64,000 bases of DNA from Hanleya hanleyi (taxonomy: Eukaryota; Mollusca; Polyplacophora; Lepidopleurida; Hanleyidae), in assembly GCA_036873755.1 (NCBI GenBank), contig JAVTVY010019570.1, positions 1 to 64,000 on the forward strand, in the 5' to 3' direction. The translations under genes were made by a program, and so were the position numbers. Positions 22,451 through 30,149 of the stretch are shown one piece after another; position 1 is the stretch's first letter; each line of letters starts with the position of its first letter. The notes below the pieces were generated by a model. It did no database searches and was not told the origin of the DNA. It saw nothing but the letters and a program-made list of their open reading frames with translations.

Positions 22451-22752
22451 GGGTTAGACTGTTGCAACGTTTGACTGTTCCAACACCACGTCTCTGTGCC
22501 TTGATCCATGAAGTCTGTTAAATCGGGATGGAGGGGTGGCAGGCCGTACGGGTCAAAGTATTCGCCCTGCTGTTCTGTCAAGTACACGGCCACCCAGTGT
22601 TCACCGGATCGATCCATCGGGTCCGTGTTGAGAACGTAGGCAGCAGGATACATACGGTCTAATGGAAACACATCTCGGGCGAACACCCCTTGAAAGACCA
22701 TACGTGTCTCTGGGTCATTCTCCAGCACGGTGGTTATCTGGTCTGTATCCAT
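22402..22752 (-). pseudogene. Adenain-like maturation protease, truncated (copy 1)
   Basis: The ATG at 22752 is one base after the capsid gene's stop. The frame is open further upstream only as overlap with the capsid gene. Residues align with the intact copy-2 protein through the His in GEHWVAVYLTE and the Asp in YFDPY, up to GT-TWCW-SQTLQ (about 22458). After that the sequence is unrelated repeat DNA and the frame closes at 22402. The active-site CGQYC segment and the last 50 residues are absent, so it cannot be a working protease. In Polintons and adenoviruses this enzyme processes capsid proteins during maturation. Confidence 0.85.
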
Positions 22753-22753
22753 G

Positions 22754-24062
22754 TTAGGTGGAGAAGTCACACAGGACGTTGCGCGCCTTGTCCACTTGAA
22801 TGATGTTGTCAAACTCGGCGTAGCAGATCACATTGACGGTGGTCGCCAGGGCTCGTGCAAAGTGGATTTCCAACCGTAAGTTGCCTTGCTTGGCCAGGGC
22901 CAGCTGATGGTCGTTCTCTAAGGTGGGGGTTAGATCGAAACAAAACAACGTGTATCCGTTCGCGTAGTCCTCCCGACTGATCATATTCCCTTCGTCCTGG
23001 TTGATTTGACCGGTGGCTGTAAACAGGCTCTGATAGGCTCGAATGAAATTCCTCCGCCCAAAGTTCGGTGTTAAGGCCGTGGCTGGGACCTGTTGTCCAT
23101 CCACATGCAGGGCCACAAAATTGATGCCGAAATGTTGAAAGTCAAACGGATTCTCTGGGTAGGCTCCGCTGAAACTGGTATTTTCCACACAGGCCAGGAT
23201 CAATCGCTTGGGTAGTTCCGCCAGGAACAGGTTTTCTTTGTTGGCGCCCATATTTCCAGCAGGCACAGAAAACACTTTGGTTTGTACACGTCGGATAGGG
23301 TACTGGGCTGGTTTTGTTTCCAAGGCTTTCATGTGTCCCAATTGAACGGCTGGATTCGGTTTCACTTTTCGGACATACAGGACTGCGTCTTGGATGACAA
23401 TCTTATAGTCCGCTGCATGCCCCTCTGCGTTAGTGGCCATCAAGGCGAAGGTCGGAGGCGCCCGTATCAGTCGGATTTTGATGGGGATTTGTTCAAGAGG
23501 TACCGGTCTTGCATGAACATGTCTGCGTGCAGTCGACCCATCATATCCACCGAGGCACTGTTCGCAGTGAAAGCCTTCCGTTTGTTATATCCCCCATTGT
23601 CCACCGTGTCCATGTGCTCGGGCGTGTCCTTGTAGAATAAAGCGGTTGTCAGCTGAGATTTTTAGCCTCTCGGCCATACGACAACAGTGTCTCGATGTAG
23701 GCTCGATAGGGGTACGTGTTGGTGGAGTCACTGATGAGTTTGTCGCTGAGAAAAATATCCACCTGCTGAAACATCGAGTGCAGCCAGAGATTCGTCGGGC
23801 CCACCGTTGCTTGGTCAGCGATTCTGGTGCCAGCTCCATTGACCACCTTGGCTTTCACATACAAGTAGGTATGGGCTAAATCCACATAGGCCGTATCCGC
23901 ATTACTGATGGTGAACTCGATGGGCCCGGTTTCGTTGATGCTGGAGAGCGGGAGATGCTCCACCCATAATCCTTGTTCGACACTGGTCTGTGTGGGCGGC
24001 ACGGTCCACAAATCAAATTCACTGTTGGTGGAGGGGCAGGACTCGGCGTGGATCAAGGACAT
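22754..24062 (-). pseudogene. Hexon-like major capsid protein, frameshifted (copy 1)
   Basis: Starts at the ATG at 24062, three bases after the stop of the upstream small gene. Expected length is about 435 residues. The N-terminal part (24062-23649) and C-terminal part (23443-22754) are open but in different frames. One break is in a T-run near 23652 and another lies near 23490, where one base is missing compared with copy 2. The protein belongs to the family labelled F54H12.2-like in invertebrate genome annotations, which I take to be the double-jelly-roll major capsid protein of these elements. The assignment rests on its position between penton-like and protease genes, its length, and conserved N-terminal text such as TNSEFDLW and SNADTAYVDL. 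It is not a domain search result. Confidence 0.75.
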
Positions 24063-24065
24063 GTT

Positions 24066-24473
24066 TTAAGAAAAGATATCCTTTGTCTTCTTCGATGTGC
24101 GTCGTCGCTGGGTCGGTCGTCGACTGGTGCGTGGTCTCGGTGGGGCAGCTCTTTTATTCCCTACGGTGCGTTGTGCTTTGGCCACCAAGACGCCTCCCGC
24201 TTCTTTGGCCCGCCGTTTCAAGGATTCTTTGGGTGCCGTACCCCCCAAGACATCACCGGCCACTTGCAGTCCACTGCGTACCGCTTGTTTGCCCATTGCT
24301 TTCACCCCACGCGTCACCAAGGGCAGGAACGTTTTCACAATGCTGCCGAGTATGTTCCCCAGTCCATGTCCTCGTTGCATGCGTGCACCGCTAAAGACCG
24401 GAAAGCCACCGCCGGCCTGTTGGGCATAATAGTCGGCATAGCTGCGTGCATCGCACTCGTAAGGTACTTTCAT
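24066..24473 (-). CDS. Small basic pX/pVI-like capsid protein (copy 1)
   Basis: 135 residues. A Gly-rich segment (GGGFPVFSGARMQRGHGLG, residues about 22-40) is followed by a hydrophobic/amphipathic stretch (NILGSIVKTFLPLVTRGVKAMG) and a C-terminal third rich in Arg, Lys and Pro. This layout resembles adenoviral core/minor capsid precursors (pX, pVI), which carry a GG-type protease site, a membrane-active helix and a DNA-binding tail. Its ATG overlaps the penton-like stop codon as TAATG, and its stop lies three bases before the capsid ATG. The reading frame is intact here and broken in copy 2. The function is inferred from layout and position. Confidence 0.65.
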   Translation of the reverse strand: MKVPYECDARSYADYYAQQAGGGFPVFSGARMQRGHGLGNILGSIVKTFLPLVTRGVKAMGKQAVRSGLQVAGDVLGGTAPKESLKRRAKEAGGVLVAKAQRTVGNKRAAPPRPRTSRRPTQRRRTSKKTKDIFS

Positions 24474-25261
24474 TATGCAAAGTGGGGAGCACGTGCTTGT
24501 CGAAAATGAAGTGTCAGCAGCACTTTTCCTCGTTCGAATGCCACCGGTCGTCCCGTGTCATCTCTTATATCCACCGTGATCGTGTTGATGTCAGTTTGTC
24601 GTACGGGCAAGTAGAGCATGTGGGTGAAACTGTGGGTGACTTGACCTCCATACGTCTTTTTAATGGGGACCACCCGTAACAGAGGTGTGTTGATATCGCC
24701 CACGATGTGGTTGTCCACCACGTCCGAGTAGACGTAGAGTCCGTACATACCCGACTTCATATCCATCGGCATCTCGCCATGGTGTTCGGTGGGACCAGCG
24801 AACGTCTTTAGATCGAAAGCCAGCATTTGCTGTAGGATAGGACTCAGTACGACACTCGCCTTGCCGGTCACGATAAGCTCTGCCTTGTCGTTGTGTGCGT
24901 TGTAATCGAAGTCCACGTGATTCTTGAAGGGTAAAGATTTGATGGGGTTTGAAGTATTCGTGACGTCTCGTAGAGCCTTATAATGCATCAGTCTTGACAG
25001 CCCACCCATGAACTCCTTGGGGGTATCGTATTGGCCTTCGGGCAGGGTAAGTCGGGTGTTTTTGCCTTCGTAGGTCACCTCGTACCACACTTCATTGGCT
25101 CGCACGTTGTACCACGAGTAAGGGTATTGGATATCAACCAGGCCACATTCCCACCGGCCAGGTAAATGCAACGGTTGCGGTAACTGGGTGACGTACTTGG
25201 CCACGGTGTTGTCAGGAAACACATCCAGCGAACTGTTACTGGGTAGGGTGAGGTAAAACAT
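24473..25261 (-). CDS. Penton-like minor capsid protein (copy 1)
   Basis: 262 residues from the ATG at 25261, fully open. The start reads MFYLTLPSNSSLDVFP, followed by a LPGRWECGLVDIQYPYSWYNV segment. Conserved text of this kind is typical of the protein next to the capsid gene in invertebrate Polintons. It would be a single-jelly-roll vertex protein. No signal peptide or membrane segment is visible. The previous gene ends 34 bases upstream. In copy 2 the same gene is broken by loss of one C near 39665. The vertex role is inferred from synteny and size. Confidence in the gene itself is high. Confidence 0.75.
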   Translation of the reverse strand: MFYLTLPSNSSLDVFPDNTVAKYVTQLPQPLHLPGRWECGLVDIQYPYSWYNVRANEVWYEVTYEGKNTRLTLPEGQYDTPKEFMGGLSRLMHYKALRDVTNTSNPIKSLPFKNHVDFDYNAHNDKAELIVTGKASVVLSPILQQMLAFDLKTFAGPTEHHGEMPMDMKSGMYGLYVYSDVVDNHIVGDINTPLLRVVPIKKTYGGQVTHSFTHMLYLPVRQTDINTITVDIRDDTGRPVAFERGKVLLTLHFRQARAPHFA

Positions 25262-25294
25262 GGCGACTGAGCTGTCCTGCTGCTGCTGTTGGTT

Positions 25295-26169
25295 TTAATA
25301 GGTGTTCCAGGCCTTGGGCGGTTGCGTCCGGCGTCGTGTTCGTCGCGTTGACTTGCTACGTGTCACGGCTCTGGAGATGTGGGGTGTCCTGATCGAGGGT
25401 GGTTTTTTAAAGGTTTGAAAAGAAGGTGCCCGTTGTGGTGGTGGTGGAGTTTTGGGGGGTGACTCCGGTTCCCAGTCGGCTTCCCAAGAAGGTTGTGGTG
25501 AGAGTCGTGGTGCACGAGTCGGTGAGTCACGCTGCATAAAGGCCCAGCGGTGGGGGTTCCCCACCAATTCCTGTGGTACATGCATGTCTTTCAAGCCTTG
25601 AGCGAAGACCTCCCATCCTCGAGGATCCGTGTGCGATCTGCGTTGACGCATCAGATCATTCACTAAATCCGTCATGTGGGTCCCCGGGACCACCTGATTC
25701 TGTACCAGGAGTTCGCCTTTATCATTCCAAGTCATGTTAGGATTCTGTTTCATCCGTTGTAATACCAGGCCAGCTTGTTTCTTGAACGAGGCAGGTACAC
25801 TCTTCAGCACTTCGTCTTCCACCCACTGTGGGGCTGTGGGGGCTACCCACCCGGCTGTTGGAACGGTGCTGAGGTCGGCGGTCTGTCACGTGGTGGTGGT
25901 GGTGGTGGTGGTGGTGCTGTTGCTGGGGTAGAGAGGGTTTTGTATTGGTCCATGAACGTCATGTACCGTTGAAGCGTCTCATTGTACCGTTGTACTTTCT
26001 CACTGTCGCTTAACCCCGGTCTCTGTAAGATCTGTTGCATCTCTCCATCGAGGCTGTTTATGGTCTTCACCGTAGGTGGGACAGGGTAGGGTGATTGGAG
26101 GTTTTGCAGGAACCGTGGTTCGACGAGGACCATTTTTTCGTGTGGTTCATTGTCGGCCGAAGAGTCCAC
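25295..26169 (-). pseudogene. Proline-rich capsid-associated protein, frameshifted (copy 1)
   Basis: Two open frames (26169-25843 and 25822-25295) belong to one gene. In copy 2 the first part continues through a Pro-rich linker into VEDEVLK, which is where the second frame begins here. The second frame has no ATG at its apparent start (the codon is GTG within VEDEV). A frameshift lies between 25822 and 25850. The first codon is GTG where copy 2 has ATG, so the start is also lost; the next in-frame ATG is codon 13. N-terminal part: coiled-coil-like, Glu/Gln-rich; middle: poly-Pro; C-terminal part: PGTHMTDLVNDLMRQ and a very basic, Arg/Lys/Ser-rich tail. Function unknown. Confidence 0.75.
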
Positions 26170-26488
26170 CCAATACTGGACCCAACACAGAAGCGGCCAA
26201 CGGTGCTAAGATGGCCCCGAGAAAGCCGCCTTTCTGTAACACCTTCTTCTTTTGTGTGTGAGGGACCCGCTTCTGGACTAAGGTTCGGAGACCTGTTTTA
26301 TGCTTGGCCAACTTGGTCTTCTGAGCCGGAGTCAGTGGTACGTTGCCTTTTAACAGGTTGTACCCGATCTCGCACAGACAGCGTACAAGGTCAGGGTCCG
26401 CACCGCGTACAATGGTTCGGACTAACTCGGGTGGGGCCGTCTTCAATACACGGAGCGTGGGAGCGTGCTTCCGTACTCGCGCAGACAT
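26147..26488 (-). CDS. Small basic protein with C-terminal Gly/Ala hydrophobic helix (copy 1)
   Basis: 113 residues from the ATG at 26488 (the frame is open slightly further upstream without ATG). The N-terminal two thirds are basic, with VRKHAPTLRVLKTAPPEL and a CLCEIGYNLLKGNVPL segment. The last 28 residues are Gly/Ala/Leu-rich (KGGFLGAILAPLAASVLG...) and could insert in a membrane. The end overlaps the next gene by 23 bases. Proteins of this pattern are common beside Polinton capsid genes; a core or membrane-lytic minor protein is likely but unproven. Copy 2 is frameshifted. Confidence 0.65.
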   Translation of the reverse strand: MSARVRKHAPTLRVLKTAPPELVRTIVRGADPDLVRCLCEIGYNLLKGNVPLTPAQKTKLAKHKTGLRTLVQKRVPHTQKKKVLQKGGFLGAILAPLAASVLGPVLGGLFGRQ

Positions 26489-26639
26489 CCTGTACAACTA
26501 ATGCCAGAACCCACAACGCTGCTCTTTTTATCTACCTCAGAGACAAAGTCAACCCTGCTGTGGTATTCATTCTTTTTATTATTCCCCATCATCAAACACA
26601 CAGACCCCAGCTGGGGGAGCCACTGTGGGTGTGTTTACA

Positions 26640-27248
26640 TTATTTTTGCATGTACACGTGGTGGGCCTCTCCGGGAAAGATGCCGGTCCGTAGTCGAAGG
26701 TGGTCGGGGGTGGCTTGCTTGAGGTCGAAGAGCATATACCCGTGCTGAGGGGTTGTGGCATCTTTGAAGGCTTCCAACGCAAACGGTGTGCGGCCGGGAT
26801 ACATCTGTCTGGCCAGGTGCAGCAGTTGAGTGGTATCTCTCGGGTTTTTGAAGACCACCAGGTAGTGGGCATTTAAGCTGATATTCCGATGTTCTTTGTT
26901 TTTACTGAACAGATTCTGCACAATGTAGATGATGCTGAGCCGTCGATGATGGCTGCCTTTGGTAAAGAGTTGGGTGACCCGTGCATCCGTCTCCGCCATG
27001 AGATCATCCAGAACCACCAAGGTGTCGGGTTCCAAATCGGCCAGTTTGGGTAGGCCTTCCACGAACGTGATGTGGGGCATTGCTGCATACGCTGCCTGCC
27101 ATTCTCCGTAACACCACACGACTCGGGCAATAGGTGGGGTGATCATGCTGTCGGCGTGTTGAAGGAGCTTCCTGACGAAGTGCGTTTTGCCGGAACCCGT
27201 CGGTCCTGCGATGACGCAAGTGAAGGGATGCTGCCACCCAGGGTCCAT
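26640..27248 (-). CDS. Packaging ATPase, FtsK/HerA (A32-like) family (copy 1)
   Basis: 202 residues from the ATG at 27248. Walker A is GPTGSGKT at residues 15-22. Walker B is LVVLDD ending at residue 82, followed by a HRRLSIIYIVQN strand typical of the family's sensor region. These short ATPases pump DNA into capsids in Polintons, virophages and NCLDVs. The frame is complete and the motifs are intact. Its first 106 bases overlap the 3' end of the membrane-protein gene in another frame, an overlap that copy 2 no longer keeps because its membrane ORF ends earlier. Confidence 0.9.
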   Translation of the reverse strand: MDPGWQHPFTCVIAGPTGSGKTHFVRKLLQHADSMITPPIARVVWCYGEWQAAYAAMPHITFVEGLPKLADLEPDTLVVLDDLMAETDARVTQLFTKGSHHRRLSIIYIVQNLFSKNKEHRNISLNAHYLVVFKNPRDTTQLLHLARQMYPGRTPFALEAFKDATTPQHGYMLFDLKQATPDHLRLRTGIFPGEAHHVYMQK

Positions 27249-27715
27249 GGTTCGAGGTGTATCCGTTGTCGTGGTAACCCGCTCTTGTAAATTTCGTACG
27301 AATGAACTGGAGTGGTGGTGGGTACAACGTCGGTCGTCGTTGTCTGTTCACTGTCAGGGATGGTGCTGGGGGTGGGTACAACGTGGGTCGTCGGTTCACT
27401 GTGAGGGATGAAATCCGGTGGGTGTTCAGACGTAGTGGGCGTACTTGATGTAGGTGTAGAGCTTACACTCGTTGTGGCTTGTACACGGGGTGTGGTGGTG
27501 ATGACTGGGCTCGATACGACTGGTGCTCTCTGTAGACCGGTTTCACTGGTGCCTGGTGTTCTCAGTTGGTTAAGTAACGTGCTGACATAGGCTACGTCGT
27601 AAAACAAACCTCCGTACAACACACTCAGCAGGGTTAGCAATAGCACCCCAAAGCCCACTTGTGCTTTGCGCGTTTTGCGAGACGCTGTCTTCAGAGGCAG
27701 CTGCTGTTGGTCCAT
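27143..27715 (-). CDS. Membrane protein with Ser/Thr/Pro-rich stalk (copy 1)
   Basis: 190 residues from the ATG at 27715; this start is conserved in copy 2 and lies about 50 bp after a TATA-like ctataaag. A short basic N-terminus is followed by one hydrophobic segment (QVGFGVLLLTLLSVLYGGLF, about residues 20-39) with no cleavage site, suggesting a type II signal anchor. The remaining 130 residues are dominated by Thr, Ser, Pro and Val, as in mucin-like or heavily O-glycosylated stalks. The 3' end overlaps the ATPase gene by 106 bases. I do not recognise a family. A surface or virion-attachment role is possible but speculative. Confidence 0.6.
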   Translation of the reverse strand: MDQQQLPLKTASRKTRKAQVGFGVLLLTLLSVLYGGLFYDVAYVSTLLNQLRTPGTSETGLQRAPVVSSPVITTTPRVQATTSVSSTPTSSTPTTSEHPPDFIPHSEPTTHVVPTPSTIPDSEQTTTTDVVPTTTPVHSYEIYKSGLPRQRIHLEPWTLGGSIPSLASSQDRRVPAKRTSSGSSFNTPTA

Positions 27716-27763
27716 AGCACTGTGGTCGGACGTGGAATGAAGGAGGACGGCAGTGATGTCTCG

Positions 27764-27771
27764 CTTTATAG
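27764..27771 (-). promoter_or_regulatory. TATA box of membrane-protein gene
   Basis: CTATAAAG on the minus strand, about 50 bp upstream of the ATG at 27715. The same arrangement is found in copy 2 (ctataaaatc upstream of 42217). It sits inside the 3' end of the integrase region. Confidence 0.55.
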
Positions 27772-27776
27772 TCGTT

Positions 27777-28652
27777 TCACCTGGTTGGCAGCGACCCAGG
27801 AATTGAAGGAACTGGCCAACCTTGCCATTTGACGAAATGAAACAGTTTGCCACGTCGACGTTCCGTTTTCAAAATCTGCTCCACCGTGTAGTAGTCTTGC
27901 TGTGTTTTTACGACAGGCTGTAATTCCGTCTCGTAAAACGTCCCCAGCAACGGTTCCCCTTGAAGATCTTCCAGTTCATAGACTCGCCGCTGTCGGGGTA
28001 GGCGCCGTTTAATCAGGAAGTGCTCATCGCTCCTGTTGGGCAAGTAACTTTTCGGGAGAACATCGATGTACCGCCTTGTATTCTTATAGGTGAAATATTT
28101 ATACATGCGGCCTTTGAATGTCCTGTTGAACCTCTCCACCACGGAAGCCTTGGTCTCGTTGTACGTATGGAAGAAAAACACCTTCTGGGCTTTCAGAAAG
28201 GCTTGGAACGGTCTGTTGAGGAATTCCGTGCCTTCGTCGGTTTGCAAATATAAAGGTTTGCGCCCGGTCTTGAAGATGTCTTTGAACGCCGCTATGAGAT
28301 TTGCCCCCGTTTTCGTCCGGATGGGTACCACCCACGCATACTTGGATAGGATATCGATGCACGTCAAGATATACCGATTCTCATCGTTGTGTTTGGCAAA
28401 GGCGCTCATATCCACCAAATCCGCTTGCCACTGGGCATCTATTCCTCCCACGATGACCCGGTTCCGTAGAAAATGGCGACGGACAGATCGATGTAAGGTA
28501 TAGGTGTCTTGTCTTCTTAACCAATCTCGGACTTGGGCACGTTGTATCCCCTGGGGTTTGGCCGCTCGATAGAGAGCCGACAATGCACTATAGGCCGCCG
28601 GACTGTCGGGACTGTAGTATAAGTTATCCAACACCTTCTCCCAGCGCTTCAT
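27777..28652 (-). CDS. RVE integrase with C-terminal chromodomain, internally deleted (copy 1)
   Basis: 291 residues from the ATG at 28652, the start shared with copy 2 (the frame extends 7 codons upstream). Retroviral-type integrase core: Asp78 in QADLVD, Asp139 in LQTDEGTEF, Glu173 in KASVVERFNR. A C-terminal chromodomain-like segment is seen at residues about 254-280 (YYTVEQILK...FVKWQGWP). Polinton integrases have this architecture. Compared with copy 2, about 257 bp are missing at 28050 (between YIDVL and SYLPN), removing the end of the core and the linker while keeping the frame open. The catalytic residues remain, but activity is doubtful. Confidence 0.9.
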   Translation of the reverse strand: MKRWEKVLDNLYYSPDSPAAYSALSALYRAAKPQGIQRAQVRDWLRRQDTYTLHRSVRRHFLRNRVIVGGIDAQWQADLVDMSAFAKHNDENRYILTCIDILSKYAWVVPIRTKTGANLIAAFKDIFKTGRKPLYLQTDEGTEFLNRPFQAFLKAQKVFFFHTYNETKASVVERFNRTFKGRMYKYFTYKNTRRYIDVLPKSYLPNRSDEHFLIKRRLPRQRRVYELEDLQGEPLLGTFYETELQPVVKTQQDYYTVEQILKTERRRGKLFHFVKWQGWPVPSIPGSLPTR

Positions 28653-28680
28653 GGTGACACAATGATGATGCACCCTGGCT

Positions 28681-29145
28681 CTATCGTTTATTTATAACGG
28701 GTATATCTTGGGCCGGAGTTTCTTTCTGATTTTCTTCATTGGCTTTCACAGTGTCCATGGTCAATGACCAGTCCAACTCGTCTGATGACCGCTTGATAAG
28801 CACTTCATCCACATCTACCACGGCATCTTCCAATGCAGACCATAGATCAGGGTGAAGGGTAAAATGCACTGTACCCCCATCTAGCCGAGCCAATTGAGCA
28901 AAGAAAGGGCCGCGTCGGATGTACACATCGTGACACAAGTGGATGAGATCGCCGTCCAGTTCACCAGACAACACCCGTTTGAATTTGGTCCAGCCCTCTC
29001 GGGACAGACGAATGTGAGCCGGGCACGGTTGTGTAGGGTCCGTGTCTCCCACCACCTCCTCCATGATATCGATCTTATCCGCATACACGTGCAGGAAAAC
29101 CTCGGGGGTCAAGCTGAGACACGCCAGTATCATATGCTCCGCCAT
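28681..29145 (-). CDS. Unknown Polinton protein A (copy 1)
   Basis: 154 residues from the ATG at 29145. Paralogous to the next gene upstream (29227-29706): both have a LHVY(A/E)DK segment near residues 20-30, then a shared GWTKFKRVLSGELDG core, then a (I/V)YxRGPFF segment and a DLW(S/A)ALE helix, ending in an Asp/Glu/Asn-rich tail. The strand-then-basic-helix core superficially recalls PC4-type ssDNA-binding proteins, but this is only a resemblance. No family recognised. It has its own TATA box (29185-29193). Copy 2 has lost about 50 bp at the 5' end. Confidence 0.65.
   Translation of the reverse strand: MAEHMILACLSLTPEVFLHVYADKIDIMEEVVGDTDPTQPCPAHIRLSREGWTKFKRVLSGELDGDLIHLCHDVYIRRGPFFAQLARLDGGTVHFTLHPDLWSALEDAVVDVDEVLIKRSSDELDWSLTMDTVKANEENQKETPAQDIPVINKR
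28686..28697 (-). promoter_or_regulatory. TATA box of integrase gene
   Basis: TTATAAATAAAC on the minus strand, 35-45 bp upstream of the integrase ATG at 28652. It is conserved in copy 2 near 43427, and overlaps the end of the upstream gene. Confidence 0.55.
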
Positions 29146-29184
29146 GGTCAGTACGTGAATGGTACCAGAGTTGACTGTTTCTCG

Positions 29185-29193
29185 TATTTATAG
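29185..29193 (-). promoter_or_regulatory. TATA box of unknown gene A
   Basis: CTATAAATA on the minus strand, about 40-48 bp before the ATG at 29145. The surrounding CTATAAATACGAG text is shared with the promoter of gene B. Confidence 0.6.
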
Positions 29194-29226
29194 GGACAAC
29201 CCCGTGAGATCAAAAGGATCAGGTGG

Positions 29227-29706
29227 TCATGTCACTGGGCTGACTGAGTCTAGCCGGGTAATCAATGGCATCGTCGTCGTCGGGTTCATGTAGTTGTTCA
29301 TGGGGTTCTGCCGCCGCTTCTCTGCCGCCAACTCGTCTGATGATCGCTCGTCCGGTGTAAACAGCTGGTCCACGATAGACACCACTTTCTCCAAGGCTGC
29401 CCACAGATCGGGGTCTAGGGTGAAGCCTCGCGTAGGGTCTTGGTAGCGGCCCAGACGTGGGAAGAAGGGTCCACGGTATACGTAGATGGCATTGTCTATG
29501 TGGATGACGTGTCCATCGAGCTCGCCGCTCAACACCCGTTTAAATTTGGTCCAGCCGTCACGAGGTAGCGCCACCGTATTCGATACGGTCTCAGCGGGCG
29601 CCCAGCAAATAGCTCCACGGTCTTCCACCAGGGTGACTTTATCTTCATAGACGTGTAACCCCACCTGGGGTGTAAGGGGCAGGATGGCTCGTAGGTCGGG
29701 TGACAT
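29227..29706 (-). CDS. Unknown Polinton protein B, paralogue of A (copy 1)
   Basis: 159 residues from the ATG at 29706 (the frame is open to 29742 without an ATG; this start follows the TATA box by about 52 bp). Shares the GWTKFKRVLSGELDG core and flanking segments with gene A, and differs most in the Asn/Met-rich C-terminal tail. Tandem position, the same promoter motif and the same layout point to gene duplication inside the element before the two copies here diverged, since copy 2 has both. Function unknown. A fragment of a third copy lies at 19535-19700. Confidence 0.65.
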   Translation of the reverse strand: MSPDLRAILPLTPQVGLHVYEDKVTLVEDRGAICWAPAETVSNTVALPRDGWTKFKRVLSGELDGHVIHIDNAIYVYRGPFFPRLGRYQDPTRGFTLDPDLWAALEKVVSIVDQLFTPDERSSDELAAEKRRQNPMNNYMNPTTTMPLITRLDSVSPVT

Positions 29707-29757
29707 GCTTGGTCCAAATGTCGAACGGTGAATGACACACACTCTGTCTGACCCTCG

Positions 29758-29766
29758 TATTTATAG
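29758..29766 (-). promoter_or_regulatory. TATA box of unknown gene B
   Basis: CTATAAATA on the minus strand, about 52 bp before the ATG at 29706. In copy 2 the corresponding leader and promoter (44224-44360) is present twice in tandem. Confidence 0.6.
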
Positions 29767-29775
29767 TCCCCACTG

Positions 29776-30102
29776 TCAATACCACAGCGCCAGGGTCAAT
29801 AGGGCACAGACTAGTATGAGGCCAACCAGCCGGCGCTGGTTCCGGCGTGAGCGCTCCTGGTCCATAGCGCGAGCATCAAGGATGGCTGTCATAGTCCAGT
29901 AGTGGTGAGTGATGGCACGCCTCTCCATCGAGTGCACTCTGTGGAGGACCGCTTCTGTGAACTCGTTCAGGATCTGGCGTCGTCCCTCGTTGTCGTCGCC
30001 ATCTGCAAACATGGACCGGACCACTGCTCGGTAACCTGTGAATGAATTCACCGCGGTGGCATGCTGTAAAATGCGAGTCGCATGGGGCTGGATCTCCGCC
30101 AT
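29776..30102 (-). CDS. Small tail-anchored helical protein (copy 1)
   Basis: 108 residues from the ATG at 30102. Mostly helical and charged, with one hydrophobic segment at the extreme C-terminus (RRLVGLILVCALLTLALWY), so a tail-anchored membrane protein is likely. It is the first gene of the leftward cluster, and its TATA box (30142-30149) faces away from that of the zinc-finger gene. It is intact in copy 2 with about 85% identity, one of the best-kept genes. Family not recognised. Confidence 0.7.
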   Translation of the reverse strand: MAEIQPHATRILQHATAVNSFTGYRAVVRSMFADGDDNEGRRQILNEFTEAVLHRVHSMERRAITHHYWTMTAILDARAMDQERSRRNQRRLVGLILVCALLTLALWY

Positions 30103-30141
30103 GGCTCTGTAGAAATGAAGGTGTGGGATCCAGAGGGACGT

Positions 30142-30149
30142 GTTTTATA
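30142..30149 (-). promoter_or_regulatory. TATA box of tail-anchored protein gene
   Basis: CTATAAAA on the minus strand, about 40-47 bp before the ATG at 30102. It is conserved in copy 2 within 'GTGTTTTATAGACCA' (near 44790). Confidence 0.65.

Noticed and set aside
26095..26748. 217-codon plus-strand ORF
   Set aside because: It is antisense to the small basic protein and ATPase genes, which have motifs and a counterpart in copy 2.
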